Source: Elephas maximus indicus (lineage: Eukaryota > Chordata > Mammalia > Proboscidea > Elephantidae). Taken from it: 64,000 bases of DNA. The first letter of the stretch is position 1, and every line of letters begins with the position of its first letter. The position numbers were made by a program, and so were the translations under genes. Of the stretch, positions 1-11,330 are shown piece by piece. Below the pieces are notes generated by a model. It made no database searches. It was not told the DNA's origin and saw only the letters and a program-made list of their open reading frames with translations. Where the stretch lies: NCBI RefSeq assembly GCF_024166365.1, contig NC_064846.1, positions 30,091,866-30,155,865 on the forward strand, given 5' to 3'.

Positions 1-441
1 TTTTCAATCGCCTCATATGCACGTGAAAGCAGGGCAGTGAGTAAGGAAGACAGAAGAGGAATTGATGCCTTTGGATTATGGTGTTGGTGAAGAATATTGA
101 ATATACCATGGACTGCCAGTAGAACAAACAAATCTGTCTTGGAAGAAGTACAGCCGAAATGCTTCTTAGAATGGAGGATGGCAAGACCTCATCTCAAGTA
201 CTTTGGACATGTTATCAGAAGAGACCAGTCCCTGGAGAAGGACATCATGCTTGGTAAAGTAGAGAGTCGGCAAAAAAGAGGAAGACCTTCAATGAGATGG
301 ATTGACACAATGGCTGCAACAACGGGCTCAAACATAACAAAGATTGTGAGTATAACACAGGACTGGGCAGTGTTTTATTCTGTTGTACACAGGGTCGCTA
401 TGTGTCGGAACTCAATCAACAACACCTAACAACAACAACAT
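1..441 (+). mobile_element. RTE LINE, 3' end (5' part outside window)
   Basis: This is the 3' terminal part of an RTE-class non-LTR retrotransposon. It ends in the family's characteristic tail (gcacctaac followed by aac repeats; here 'acacctaac' at about 421-429). The same text recurs at 9.7-10.1, 15.3-15.7, 22.5-22.95 and 45.3-45.7 kb. It is the far C-terminal coding region plus the short 3' UTR of the element. One frame stays open from 97 to 429, but it is a decayed remnant without a catalytic domain. The 5' portion lies beyond the window edge, so length and target duplication cannot be judged. Confidence 0.85.
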
Positions 442-1864
442 CTTTAAATCTATTCTTAGCTAATTAAAGGAAAGATGGGACCTAAGATTCTTGGCATACA
501 ATATTATTTTAAATAATTTAATGTAGATAAATCTCATATTATCTTCGCAATAATGAAATTGATTTGATTTTCTTACAGCTTAAGAAAGACTTCATTTACC
601 TATATAAATATTAGGCTGAACCATGTGAAATTTCAGATTTCACAGATCAAAAGTCAATGAGTAAAGGGATGAATTGCTACACCACCTGTTGCTAATTTTT
701 TTGTTGTTGGTTGTCTTTTCATCCATGTTGTCTACCACCCATTGTTGGTACACTAGCTGTTGCATGAGCAATGGCATTTGAAAAGAAATTTTTTCCATAG
801 AATAATTTTAAAGATTTCAAATATTGATAATCCCTTTGCATCAACTGTCACTAATAAAAAAAAAAAAAGTTCCTCTATGATCCTTTTATTTCTTATAAAC
901 CTTTTGTAGGGAAGAAAAAAAATATTGTAGGGAAGAGTAAAGCTTAATTATTTATGCAGGATACTTTTGTCTACTGACAATGAAATTTTTTCTTAGTGTG
1001 ATTTATTACATATCCCATTTTTTAACATCTTCATCAACTTATGAATTTCTCTAAAAGCCTGATCATTGCTCAAGAGAATAAAAGAAATAAATTCACCAAG
1101 ATGTCTTTCCATCGTGGTACTAATAAACTCTCATAGACCTGGTAAGATTAATTTTTCTCCAATATTGTGTCTTGCCACATTTTACATTTTATCTGTGTGA
1201 TTCTATTTTTTAAAATGAGACTTTTTTCTTTTGGTTTAAAAAAAAAAATTTAAATCCAGTGACAGTACTTCAGTTTTCAAATTTTTCTTTTTTTCTCAGA
1301 AGTATGATTGCCAACTTTATCAGCATTTTTTTTTAAATAAAATGTTCATTTAATCTTAATGGCTTCATTATTTAGAAAAATGTTAGAATAGGCACACTGG
1401 ACACTGTTTATGTTTTGGAGAAGTTATTTCAAATATTTAAATATTTTAACTTTTTCACTTACTCTTGGTTTTTAAAATAAGGGTTTATAATACCTACATG
1501 AATTCATATGTCATTGTGACATTGACAGCTTACAAATGCAGATTGATACAGGTAAGCTGTAGAGGCCGCTCAAATATCCCAAATCACATTGCCATCAGTG
1601 ACAATTTTCCAGAATAATAAATAACTCTGATAATATTCCGTATAAAACAAGGTACTTTTCCTCCTCAGTTTATTTCATAGTTGCTTTCATTGAAATTTCA
1701 GTGTCTATTAAAGCTTTTCTAAATTTGTATTAACTTTTAGTGTAAGATGGAGTTAATTTCTATACTGACATAACTATAATTTTTTTTTTACCTACATGAA
1801 GATTGATGGGGCATTTAAAAAACATGCAGAGTAATTTTTCAATGTTCAGCATTTTCCCTAGCTT
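442..1864. other. AT-rich intergenic stretch, no gene seen
   Basis: The sequence is AT-rich with several A and T runs. I see no open frame of credible coding character and no repeat I can name. It may be unique intergenic DNA or very old repeats. Confidence 0.5.
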
Positions 1865-1865
1865 T

Positions 1866-2002
1866 GTAGTATATCTAGTATCCCTGGGCTCTTACTAAAT
1901 GCCAGAAGTGTCCATAATCATTGTGACAATAAAAAACATTCACAACTGCTTCCAAAATGCTCACTAAAGGTGGCATTTCCTTTGTTGAGAACCACACTGC
2001 AC
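1866..2002 (-). mobile_element. MER5A-like hAT DNA transposon fossil
   Basis: Read on the minus strand, this matches the remembered outline of MER5A, a non-autonomous hAT-Charlie element. The terminal 'gagaaccaca' block is at 1987-1996, with a 'ttgtgacaat' core and 'ccagaagtg' upstream. It is ancient and diverged, and it codes for nothing. Confidence 0.55.
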
Positions 2003-2216
2003 TAGCTGCAAGCCATAAGATGTTGTGAACTACTTTATTGAAGGCATCCATTGCTTGAATATATTATAATCACCTATGTGTTTCTTGGTTAAGACGTGTC
2101 ACTGTTGGAAAATCAATTTGGCATTTCTAATGGAATTTGCAAAAGATTTTCCTCTGGAAAATGTGTCATGTTATTGAATCCATATAAATTATCTGGGTTT
2201 CTATTTCAACTAATAT

Positions 2217-2406
2217 GAGCCCTGGTGGCACAATGGTTAATAGCTGATGGAAAGGTCAGTGATTCAAACCCACCAGCATCTCCACAGGAGAAAAGACCTG
2301 GTGATCTGCTCCCTTAAAGATTACAGCCTAGGAAACCCTTTGGGGCAGTTCTACTCTGTCCTCTAGGTTCAATATGAGTCAGAATTGACTCGGCACACAA
2401 CAACAA
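2217..2406 (+). mobile_element. AfroSINE (tRNA-derived SINE, long form)
   Basis: The head 'gagccctggtggcacaatgg' resembles a tRNA with a box A. A box B-like 'gattcaaaccc' follows. The body is 'ggggcagttctactctgtcc' and the tail is 'atgagtcagaattgactcgg', ending in acaacaac. This form retains the middle segment ('gatctgctcc ... aaagattacagcc') that the short form lacks. Confidence 0.9.
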
Positions 2407-3158
2407 CAAAAATTTCATGTAATACTTTGAACTAGGTGCAGAGAGACCCATCTGACACAGAGCATCAAAAAGTGCTGAAAAATATTTAAAGTGTCTTTAA
2501 AATGTGTGGCTGAGCAGGTGGGAAGGTAAAGGAGATATTTGGAGACCAGACAATGTTAATTCTGAGGTAAGCAGGTGTTTGCCCTGGGAACAAGAATTTG
2601 AGCTTTAATAAGCTCTTCAAAGAGGAAAGCAGACAAACACTGGGATATGTGAAAGAAAGAAGGAATTTCAAATTGGAGGCTCTCCCCATAAGGCCAATAA
2701 CCCCTCATAAAGCGTAGTCCCTCAAAGGCAACATTCTCAGTGGTTGAACTAGAAAAAAAGCTCCAATCTGAATAAGGAGATAATGGGGATATTTACCTGG
2801 CAACCTTGGCTCTAGTAGAGATGCAAAAAAAGAAAAATCTCTCCTCTGAAAATTCCTAACTCAAGCCCAGCATAATGTGAGTCTAGAGACACAACTCACA
2901 CTATCTACACCATCAAAAAATCCCCCAAACTGAAATTTTAGTTTAAAGTGGTTCAGTAGAAAATGTCTCTGAGTGCACCAGGATATTGGATTTAGCAGAC
3001 AAGGGCTTTGAGGTAGCAATTATCAATATGTTAAACATCTAAATATGTTAATGTATAAATATTAGCATAGTAATATATGTTATATTAGTATGATATTAAT
3101 GGGCTAATATCTAAAAGAAAGCATATTTGAATAATTAAAGGAAAGCATGACAACCATA

Positions 3159-3371
3159 TGGAGCCATGGTGGTGTATTGGTTAAGCACTCAGCTGCTAAC
3201 TGAAAGGTCAGCAGTTAGAACCCACCAGCCACTCTGAGGGAGAAATATGTGGCAGTCTGCTCCTGTAAAGATTATAGCTTGGGAAATTCTATGGGGTAGT
3301 TCTATTCTGCCCTATAGGGTCACTATGAGTTGAAATCTACTTGACGGCAACATGTTTGGTTTGGTTGGGGG
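3159..3371 (+). mobile_element. AfroSINE (long form) inside L1
   Basis: The head is 'gagccatggtggtgtattgg', with box B-like 'ggtcagcagttagaaccc', the middle segment and the tail 'cactatgagttgaaatctac'. Target duplications 'atgacaaccat' (3148-3158) and 'atgacaactat' (3372-3382) flank it with one mismatch, which marks an independent insertion into the older L1. Confidence 0.9.
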
Positions 3372-4673
3372 ATGACAACTATGACTCAACATATAGAGAT
3401 TTTCAAGGAAATACAAATTATTTTTAAAAAATAATAAAGTGAAAACTACGGAGTTTAAAAGTACAATAACTGAAAAGCAATGTTTAGTAGAAGGGCTCGA
3501 CATCAGAATAGAGATAACAGAAAAAAGAATCAGTTAACTTGAAGACAGATCAACAGAACTTATCCAATCTGAAAAACAGAGAAGAATGAATGAATAAAAA
3601 TGAACAGAGCCTCAGACACACTGAAATAACGTTAATCATACTATAATTGGAGTCCCCAAAGAATAAGAGACAGAATTATATTAAAAAAAAATAAAAACCT
3701 TTATGACCACAAATTATATCAATTAGATGAAATGGACAAATTCTCAGAAAGACACAAATTACCAAAACTGAATAAAGAAATTATAGAGAATCTTAACACA
3801 CTTAGAAAAAGTAAATAACTTGAATTAATAATTGAAAATCTTGTAAAGAAAAGTCCAGGCCTAGATCCTAGATGGCTTTACTGATGAATTGTATCTAATA
3901 AAAAAAGAAATAATATCAATTTTTCACAAACTCTTTCAGAAAATAGAGGAAGAGAAAACACTTCTTGACTTACTGTACAGACACAAAAATCCTTAAGAAA
4001 ATTTCAGCGAACAAAAGCCAATAATATGTAAAAAGGTTTAGGTACCCTGACCAAGTGGAATTTATCCAACAAAGGCACAGTTGATTTAATATCTGAAAGT
4101 TTATTAATACTTGATATTAATAGGACAAAAGGCAAAACCACATCCCCATCTCAAGAGATGAAGAAAAGGCATTTGACAAAATCTAACACTTTTTCATGAC
4201 AAAAATACTCAAAAACTAGGAATAAGAGGAAACTTCCACAATTCGGTAAAGAAAATCTATGGAAAATCCACAGCTTAATACTTAATGATGAAAGACTAAA
4301 TGCTTTCACCCTATGAGAAACCAAAAACACAATCCATGAAAGAAAAATAAAAAATTATACTTCACCCAAATTAAACATGTTTGTGCTTCAGAAGAAACCA
4401 ATAAGAAAATGAAAAGACTAAGCAATAAAAAAAAAATAACTGGTAGAAAATATTTGCAAATAACATATCTGTTAGTGGAATTTTATCTAGAATAAGTAAA
4501 GAACACTTAACACTCAATAGTACGTATTACAAACAACCCAATCAAAAAACAGGTAAATGATTTCATTCAGAAGATATACTAATGACTAACAATCACAGGA
4601 AAGATGTACAACCTCGTCAATTATTAAGGAAATGAAAAATACAACCACAATGAGACTCCACTTTACACCCATT

Positions 4674-5257
4674 GTTGTTGCTGCTGTTAGGTGTTGTGGA
4701 GTCAGTTCAGACTCATAGTGACCCTCTGCATGACAGAAGGAAACACTGCCCGGTCCTGAGCCATCCTCACAATCGTGGTTATGCTTGAGCTTATTGTTGC
4801 AGCCACTGTGTCAATCCATCTTGTTGAGGGTCTTTCTCTTTTTCACTGATCCTCTACTCCATCAGGCATCAGTCCTTCTCCAGGGACTGATCCTTCCTGA
4901 GAACATGTCCAAAGTATGTAAGATGCAGTCTCGCCATCTTTGCTTCTAAGGAGAATTCCGTTTGTACTTCTTCCAAGACAGATTTGCTCTTCCTTTTGGC
5001 AGTCCATGGTATATTCAATATTCTTCACCAACACCACAATTCAAAGGTGTCAATTTTTTTTCGGTCTTCTCTATTCATCATCCAGCTTTCAAATGCATAT
5101 GAGGCAATTGAAAACACCATGGCTTGGGTCAGGTGCACCTTAGTCTTCAGGGTGACATCTTCACTTTTCAACACTTTAAAGAGGTCTTTTGCTGCAGATC
5201 TGCCCAGTGCAATGCATCATTTGATTTCTTGACTCCTGCTTCCATGGGTATTGATTG
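4674..5257 (-). mobile_element. RTE LINE insertion, 3' half (forward part of an inverted copy)
   Basis: Read on the minus strand this is the RTE 3' region. It ends with the tail whose complement reads 'gttgttgctgctgttaggtg' at 4674-4693. With the next entry it forms one 5'-inverted insertion. The left target duplication is 'ttacacccatt' at 4663-4673, matched exactly at 5999-6009. Confidence 0.88.
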
Positions 5258-5998
5258 CTGAAGGTCATTCAAAAGCGGCTCCAGCAGTATATCGACAGGG
5301 AACTGCCAGAAGTTCAAGCTGGATTCAGAAGAGGACATGGAGCCAGGGCTATCATTGCTGATGTCAGATGGATCCTGGCTGAAAGCAAAAAATACCAGAA
5401 TGATGTTTATCTGTGTTTTATTGACTATGCACAGCCATTCCACTGTGTGGGTCATAACAAATTATGGATAACATTTTAAAGAATGGGAATTTCAGAACAC
5501 TTAATTGTGCTCATGAGGAACCTGTACATAGACCAAGAGGCAGTTGTTGGAACAGAACAAGGGGATACTGCATGGTTTAAAGTCAGGAAAGGTGTGCGTC
5601 AGAGCTGTATCCTTTCACCATACCTATTCAGTCTGTATGCTGAGCAAATAATCCAAGAAGTTGGATTATATGAAGAAGAACTTGCATCAGGATTAGAGGA
5701 AGACTCATTAACAACCTGCGTTACTCAGACAACACAACCTTGCTTGCTGAAAGTGAAGAGGACTTGAAGCACTTACCGATCAAGATCAAAGACTAGAGAT
5801 TTCAGTATGGATTACACCTCACCTTAAAGAAAACAAAAATTCTCACAACTGGACCAATAAGCAACATCATGATAAACGAAGAAATGATAGAAGTTGCCAA
5901 GGATTTCATTTTATTTGGATCCACAATCAACAGCCATGGAAGCAGCAGTCAAGAAATCAAATGACACATTACGTTGGGCAAATCTGCTGCAAAAGACC
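5256..5998 (+). mobile_element. RTE LINE insertion, 5' half in inverted orientation
   Basis: This covers part of the reverse transcriptase region, from the fingers/palm through 'FRRGHG' and 'CFIDYAQPF' to downstream of the catalytic box. The catalytic box is degraded to a Y-S-D-N reading near 5722-5733. A stop (taa) interrupts the frame at 5477. The last 76 bp or so (about 5923-5998) are the same sequence as 5182-5257 in the opposite orientation, so the inversion joint carries a small overlap duplication. The head-to-head arrangement within one pair of target duplications is the expected product of twin priming. Confidence 0.85.
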
Positions 5999-6891
5999 TT
6001 ACACCCATTAGGATAACTATAATAAAAAAGACAAGATAATACCAAAGGTCGACAAGATAATACCAAGTATTAAGCTGTGGTGGGAATGTAAAGCGTTAGA
6101 GCCACTTCTGAAAACAGTTTAGCAGTTTCGCAAAATTTTCTACATCAAATTAGAAAGAGCTCAGCAATTCCACACCTAGGTATTCAGCCAAGAGAAGTAA
6201 AAACCCATTTATATGCCAGCATGTGCACACATTTTCACAACATTGTTCATAACTGTCACAGACTAGACACAATCCAAATGTCCTTAGATTGGAAAATGAA
6301 TAAGCAAAATGTAGTATATCCATACAATAGAATATTATTCAGAAATAAAAAGAATGAAATACTTATACATGCTATCATTGATGCCACTCAAAAACATAAT
6401 CATAAATGAAAAGCGCAAGACACAAAAGACCACACAGTATATGATTCTATTTGTACGACACACCCAGACAGGGAAATTTATAGAGGTAGAATGTAGATCA
6501 GTGGTTAGCTAAGGCTGTGGATGAGTGCAGGCTTTAACTCTAAATGGGCACAAGAGAACTTTCTGGAATTGTAGAAATGTTCAAAACTGGACTATGGTGA
6601 TGGCTGCACAACTCTGTAAATTTATAAATTTATGAAATATCATTTAATTGTACCATTACGATATACATATTTCATGGTATGTAAATTGTACCTCAGTAAA
6701 GTTGTTAAAAGGTGAGTAAAAATTAACTCTACAGACTATCGATTTGAAATGTAAAGCCAAAAATATAGACAGTTAATCACCAATAAATATTCAAGGCACT
6801 AAAAATACAAAGTCACAGGATATATTGTTAGAATCTTAATAAATCATTGTTTTAAATAAACCTGATTAATTCACCTAGTTATATTTACATG

Positions 6892-6967
6892 GGACCAGGC
6901 AGTGTTTCGTTCTGTTATACATAGAGTCGCTATGAGTCAGAACTGAATGGACAGCACCTAACAACAA
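6892..6967 (+). mobile_element. Extremely 5'-truncated RTE insertion (76 bp)
   Basis: Only the terminal 76 bp of the RTE is present ('gaccaggcagtgtttcgttc' through 'gcacctaacaacaa'). It is flanked by exact 12-bp target duplications 'tatatttacatg' at 6880-6891 and 6968-6979. Confidence 0.88.
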
Positions 6968-7165
6968 TATATTTACATGTGAATCTAGCTTTCATGAACT
7001 TCTTACCCTGTGATGAGGGGACCCAAGAAATAACAGAGGGAAAAAGAAGCCTAGAGCAAGGCCACTTACAGGGAATCAGCTGAAAGGGAAAGAAGGAGGA
7101 AACGAGGGCAGGTTGAAACAAGGATCTGTTTCAGTCAGATCCTTAAATTTTTTTCATTTTGACAA

Positions 7166-7307
7166 ACCCAAAAACCCTTTTCTGTCAAGTCAATTCCAAC
7201 TCAGAGCAACCCTATAGCACAGGGTTTCCAAGGAGTGACTGGTGGATTCGAACTGTGGACCTTTCGGTTAGCAGCTGACCTCTTAACCACTGGGCCACCA
7301 GGGCTCC
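7166..7307 (-). mobile_element. AfroSINE (short form)
   Basis: Complete in the antisense direction, with the head complement 'gggccaccagggctcc' at 7292-7307 and the tail at the left. Exact 12-bp target duplications 'tcattttgacaa' lie at 7154-7165 and 7308-7319, so its ends are well defined. Confidence 0.93.
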
Positions 7308-7329
7308 TCATTTTGACAAGAGGTAGCAT

Positions 7330-7565
7330 AATATGGTGGAAAAGAATCTGGACTCTGGAACCAGTCTGCTGAATTCATCTCCCATTCACTAGTTGTGTGA
7401 CCTTAGACAAGTTACTTAACTTCTCTGAACCTCAATTTCATTACCTGTAAAACGGGGAAATAATTATCACAGTCTTCATAGGGTTGTTGACAGGGTGAAG
7501 TGAATTACTGCATGCATAGAACCTACAACACTAAGTAACCTGGCATAATGTAAATTCTGTATTCT
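7330..7565 (+). mobile_element. MIR SINE (ancient)
   Basis: The conserved MIR core is visible: 'ttgtgtgaccttagacaagt' at about 7393, followed by 'cctcaatttcattacctgta' and 'catagggttgttgacagggt'. It is a mammalian-wide fossil with no coding content. Confidence 0.8.
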
Positions 7566-8440
7566 GCTTAGCTGACATTATTATCCCTGGAGAATAATTC
7601 TATCTTAGCCATTCACTAGAAGTAAGCCCTGGGACCTGTAGGTCTTATAAAGGGCCAGCTTTTGGCCAGACGATGGTAGACCTTTCTCTGCAATCAGTTT
7701 TTCCTCAGAATTGGAAAGACTCCAGAAATAATTTTCAAGTACCTATTACCTAATGCCAGCTTACTACATAATCGTTTGAAGTTAACTTATATGTAAACGA
7801 AAGAGGTAGACAGAAAATAAGGTATGCAGAGGATTCAAACACATTTCTTACAGTCTCATTATCACATTCTATACACATTTATTTTTATGTAACTCTACCT
7901 CCAATACCTTGTAATGAAATTTATACTTGAAGTAGACATAAAAGAAAGAACCATCAAAGTCCTATGATGTACACTTTTCCCATAAAAGCATTTGGTGCCT
8001 TGTGAACATTTATTCACAGCAGGACTCATTCATACACTTAATTTATTCTCTCTTTTTACATTTAGTAGAGACGATTTTTTTAAGAGGTGATATTTCCACA
8101 GTTAAATTCAAATATTTCCACAGCTTAGGAAGGTGTTAGGTAAATAATAACTTTGATGATTAATTTAGTGTTAGCGAGAACATAGTCTTTGATGTTTAAA
8201 GACTACCCTCTTCAAAGAAAGATTGGAAAGTTAATTGTGGTCTCTGTTGTCAACCTACAGTGCTTTTAATATTTGGCAGCTTCTAGTGTTTAAGTGTTGT
8301 GGAAGATAACGAACCCTAAGTAAAGACTTATCAAAAGTGTTATCACACTCTTTTTCAACTAATCAGGTGTTCCAACTATTATATTGAGTAAATCCTCTTT
8401 TTACTAGTGTCTTGTGATATTACTTTTATTATACACTAAA
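7566..8440. other. Intergenic stretch, nothing recognised
   Basis: Moderately AT-rich DNA without credible open frames or a named repeat. Confidence 0.4.
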
Positions 8441-8442
8441 GA

Positions 8443-10123
8443 CGAGACGAGTTGTGGGATGACAGGAAAGGAAGAAAAGACCAAAATGGGTGTCAGAAGA
8501 GACTCTGAAATTTGCTCTTAAAAGTAGAGTAGCTAAAGCAAATGGAAGAAATGATGAAGTAAAAGAGCTGGAGTTAGAAAACCAAAAGGGAAGAACATGT
8601 TAGACATTTCTCAAGCAATACACAGAATCACTGTATCAAAAAGAATTGGTTGACATTCAACAGTACTGAAGGAAGAAGTCCAAGCTGCACTGAAGGTATC
8701 GGGGAAAAACAAAGCTTTGGGGCTTGACAAAATAACAGTTGAGTTGTTCCAACAAATGGATGTAATGCTGGAAGCACTCACTTGTCTAAGTCATGAAATT
8801 CGGAAGACAGCTAACTGGCCAATCGACAGGAAGAGATCCATATTTGTGCCCATTCCAAGGAAAGGTCGTCCAAAAGAATGCAGAAATTATCAAACAATAT
8901 CATTAATATCACAGGCAAGTAAAATTTTGCTGAACATCATTCAAAAGCAGTTGCAGTATTACATTGACAGGGGAGAGCCAGAAATTCAAGCTGGGTTCAG
9001 AAGAGGACATATAAGGAGGGATATCATTGCTAATGTCAGATGGATCTTGGATGAAAGCAGAAAATACCAGAAAGATGTTCCCCCGTGTTTTACTGACTAT
9101 GCAAAGGCATTCAACTTAGTGGATCATAAGAATTTATGGATAACATTGCAAAGAATGGGAATTCCATAACACTTAATTGTGCTCACAAGGAACTTGTACA
9201 TAGACCAAGAGGCAGTTGTTCCAACAGAACAAGGGGACACTGTGTGTTTTAAAATCAGAAAAGGTATGCTTTAGGGTTGTATCCTTTTGCCATACATATT
9301 CAGTCTGTATGTTGAGCAAATAATCCGTGAAGCTGGACTATATGAAGAATAGGGCAACAGGAATGGAGGAAGACTCACTAGCAACCTACGGAGACCTTGC
9401 AGCATTTACTGATGAAGATCAAAGACTGCAGCCTTCAGTATGGATAGCACCTCAACATAAAGAAAACAAAATTCCTCACACTGGAACAATAAGCAACATC
9501 ACGATAAACGGAGAAAAGATTGAAGTCAATGATTTCATTTCACTTGGATCCACAACCAATGCCCATGGAAACAGCAGAAATCAAACGAAGTATTGCACTG
9601 GGCAAATCTGCTGCGAAAGGCTTCTTTCAAATGTTCAAAAGCAAAGGTTTCTCTTTGAGGGCTACAGCGTGCCTGACCCAAGCCATGATGTTTTCAATCA
9701 CCTCATATGCATGTAAAAGCTGAACAATGAATAAGGAAAACCAAAGAATTGATATCTTTGAATTATGGTGTTGGTGAAGAATATGGAATATATCACGGAC
9801 TGCCAGAAGAAAGAATAAATATGTCTTGGAAGAAGTACAGCCAAAATTCTCCTTAGAAGCCGAGGATGGCTAGACTTGATCTCACATACTTTGGACATGT
9901 TATCAGGAGAGACCAGTGCCTGGAGAAGGGCATCATGGTCGGTGAAGTAGAGGGTCAGCGAAAAAGAAGAAGACTTTCAGTGAGATGGATTCACACAGTG
10001 GCTGCAACAACGGGCTCAAACATAGCAAAGATTGTGAGGATGGCACAGAAGAGGGCAGTGTTTCATTCTGTTATACATAGGGTCACTGTAAGTCAGAACC
10101 AACTTGGTGGCACCTAACAACAT
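8443..10123 (+). mobile_element. RTE LINE, 5'-truncated and internally deleted
   Basis: This is the longest 5' extent of the RTE copies here. It begins with 'acgagttgtgggatgacagg' in the region before the reverse transcriptase. It has internal deletions between about 8460 and 8670, then covers the RT domain and runs to the terminal 'gcacctaacaac' tail. The catalytic YADD region near 9385-9400 is rearranged and lost. Clear target duplications are not visible. Confidence 0.88.
8717..9169 (+). pseudogene. RTE reverse transcriptase fragment (150 codons open)
   Basis: An open stretch within the preceding RTE. It encodes the N-terminal RT region, with 'PIPRKGRPKECRNYQTISLI' (RT motif 1/2 area), 'GFRRGH' and 'CFTDYAKAFN'. 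The last matches RT motif A with its aspartate kept. A stop at 9167-9169 ends it before the YADD box, and downstream frames are shifted, so no active polymerase can be made. It is a relic of the element and not a host gene. Confidence 0.85.
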
Positions 10124-10229
10124 TTGTCTATTTAGGCTAATGAAATATTCATGACTGTATTTTGGTAATTTGTCTTTTCCAAAAATATCATTCCTTTCAG
10201 ATTTTCTAATTTAGTAACACAAGGTGACA

Positions 10230-10585
10230 ATATAAATCTCAAGGCAGATTCCTAAATTTTGTTTGTTGTTTTGTTTTTTACTTCTCTGTTGCCTAATATG
10301 TAAAATGTTATCTATCTTGTAGAAGGAAACCCTGGTGGTGTAGTGGTTAAATGCTATGGCTGCTAACTAAAAGGTCGGCAGTTTGAATCCACCAGGCACT
10401 CCTTGGAAACTCTATGGGGCAATTTTACTCTGTCCTATAGGGCCGCTATGAGTTGTAATGGACTCAGCCGCAACAGGTTTTAGGTTTATCTTGTGGAATG
10501 TGATGATTTAATTAGATGTTCTACAAGAGTTTAGCACAATGCCTGGCACATAATAAACACTCAATAAATGCTAGCTATTTTCAGC
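10230..10585 (+). mobile_element. MIR SINE, split by an AfroSINE
   Basis: The downstream part has the MIR 3' sequence 'caatgcctggcacataataa' followed by 'cactcaataaatgctagc'. The upstream part ends at 'taaaatgttatctatcttgt'. The two parts join across the SINE at 10321-10486. Confidence 0.7.
10321..10486 (+). mobile_element. AfroSINE (short form) inside MIR
   Basis: The head is 'gaaaccctggtggtgtagtg', with box B 'ggtcggcagtttgaatcc', body 'ggggcaattttactctgtcc' and tail to 'caacaggtttt'. Target duplications 'tatcttgt' lie at 10313-10320 and 10487-10494. Confidence 0.93.
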
Positions 10586-10599
10586 TTGGGAATCTAAAT

Positions 10600-10850
10600 A
10601 TGATTATACTTATTTCTAACACCTCTCTATCTTGATATATCCTTTTTCTCCTTTCATATTTTTGTGACGGTTTTAGTAGAGTCTCCATAAATTTGTTTAA
10701 TTTATCATTTTTAATGAACCAGCTCCTACGTTTAATTAAATTCTACTGTTTTTATTGGAATTTATTTAATTTCTGCATTTTTGTTTTTACATTCCTTGTG
10801 ATTATTTTCTATTTAAATTTTTAAGTAAATAATTTATTTTCTTTCTACTG
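10600..10850 (-). mobile_element. L1 ORF2 fragment, antisense
   Basis: On the minus strand this resembles a diverged internal ORF2 segment of L1. Its complement contains the recognisable 'aatgaaccagctcctacg' block at about 10714. The boundaries are approximate. Confidence 0.55.
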
Positions 10851-10855
10851 AATTT

Positions 10856-10985
10856 TGGATTGTTAACTGTATGAGAGCAGAGGCAGTATCTGCTTTTGCT
10901 CACCATTGAATCTATAACACTGTACAGTGTTTGGCATATAGAGTTGTTCAAGAAATACTTTTTGAAGAATGAATGAATGATACCA
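10856..10985 (+). mobile_element. L2 LINE 3' end fragment
   Basis: It has the typical L2/CR1 3' end layout: 'gagagcagaggcagtatctg', then 'acagtgtttggcatatagag' and a terminal 'gaatgaatgaatga' run at about 10966-10980. Ancient, non-coding. Confidence 0.65.
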
Positions 10986-11139
10986 CTTTGAAGACAATGA
11001 ATTTGCCTCTTAGTATACCATGGAAACATTCTGTAACTTTCCTAAGTAATATTCTAATTTTCATTACATTCTAAGTAGGCTTTTATTTTCATTTTGATTT
11101 CCTCCCCACTAACTATTATTTACAACCAAGAACAAACGA

Positions 11140-11330
11140 CTACTGCCTGCCGCATGTTTTTGTAAAGAAAACTTTATTGGAACACAGTCAAGTCCATGTG
11201 TTTACATATTATCTGTGGCTGCTTTCATGCAGTAGAGTTTACTAGTAGTGACAGAGATAAGTATGGCCCACAAAGCCTAAAATGTTTACTATCTGGCCTT
11301 TTACTGAAAATTTTTGTTGATTCTTGATTT
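11140..11330. mobile_element. MER1-group hAT-like DNA transposon fossil
   Basis: It contains the widespread mammalian repeat text 'aaaactttattggaacacag' at about 11168 and 'tatggcccacaaagcctaaa' at about 11262. I recognise it as a non-autonomous hAT-type DNA element but cannot assign the subfamily or its orientation with certainty. Confidence 0.5.

Larger units (their letters stand above)
2860..6720 (+). mobile_element. Old L1 LINE, interrupted by a SINE and an RTE
   Basis: A sense-strand L1 of mammalian-wide age. ORF1-like sequence is visible from about 2950 to 3670 ('acagagcctcagacacactg' region at 3604). Diverged ORF2 runs 3690-4673 and resumes at 6010 with the segment that encodes the ORF2 C-terminus. 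The 3' UTR continues to about 6720. Many frame breaks remove any coding capacity. An AfroSINE sits at 3159-3371 and an RTE at 4674-5998. Removing the RTE rejoins 'gagactccactttacaccc' to 'attaggataac' as in L1. The 5' boundary is uncertain and could begin near 2420. Confidence 0.8.

Noticed and set aside
8717-9169. Domesticated reverse transcriptase gene
   Set aside because: The open frame stops before the catalytic box and downstream frames are shifted; it is part of an ordinary decayed RTE copy.
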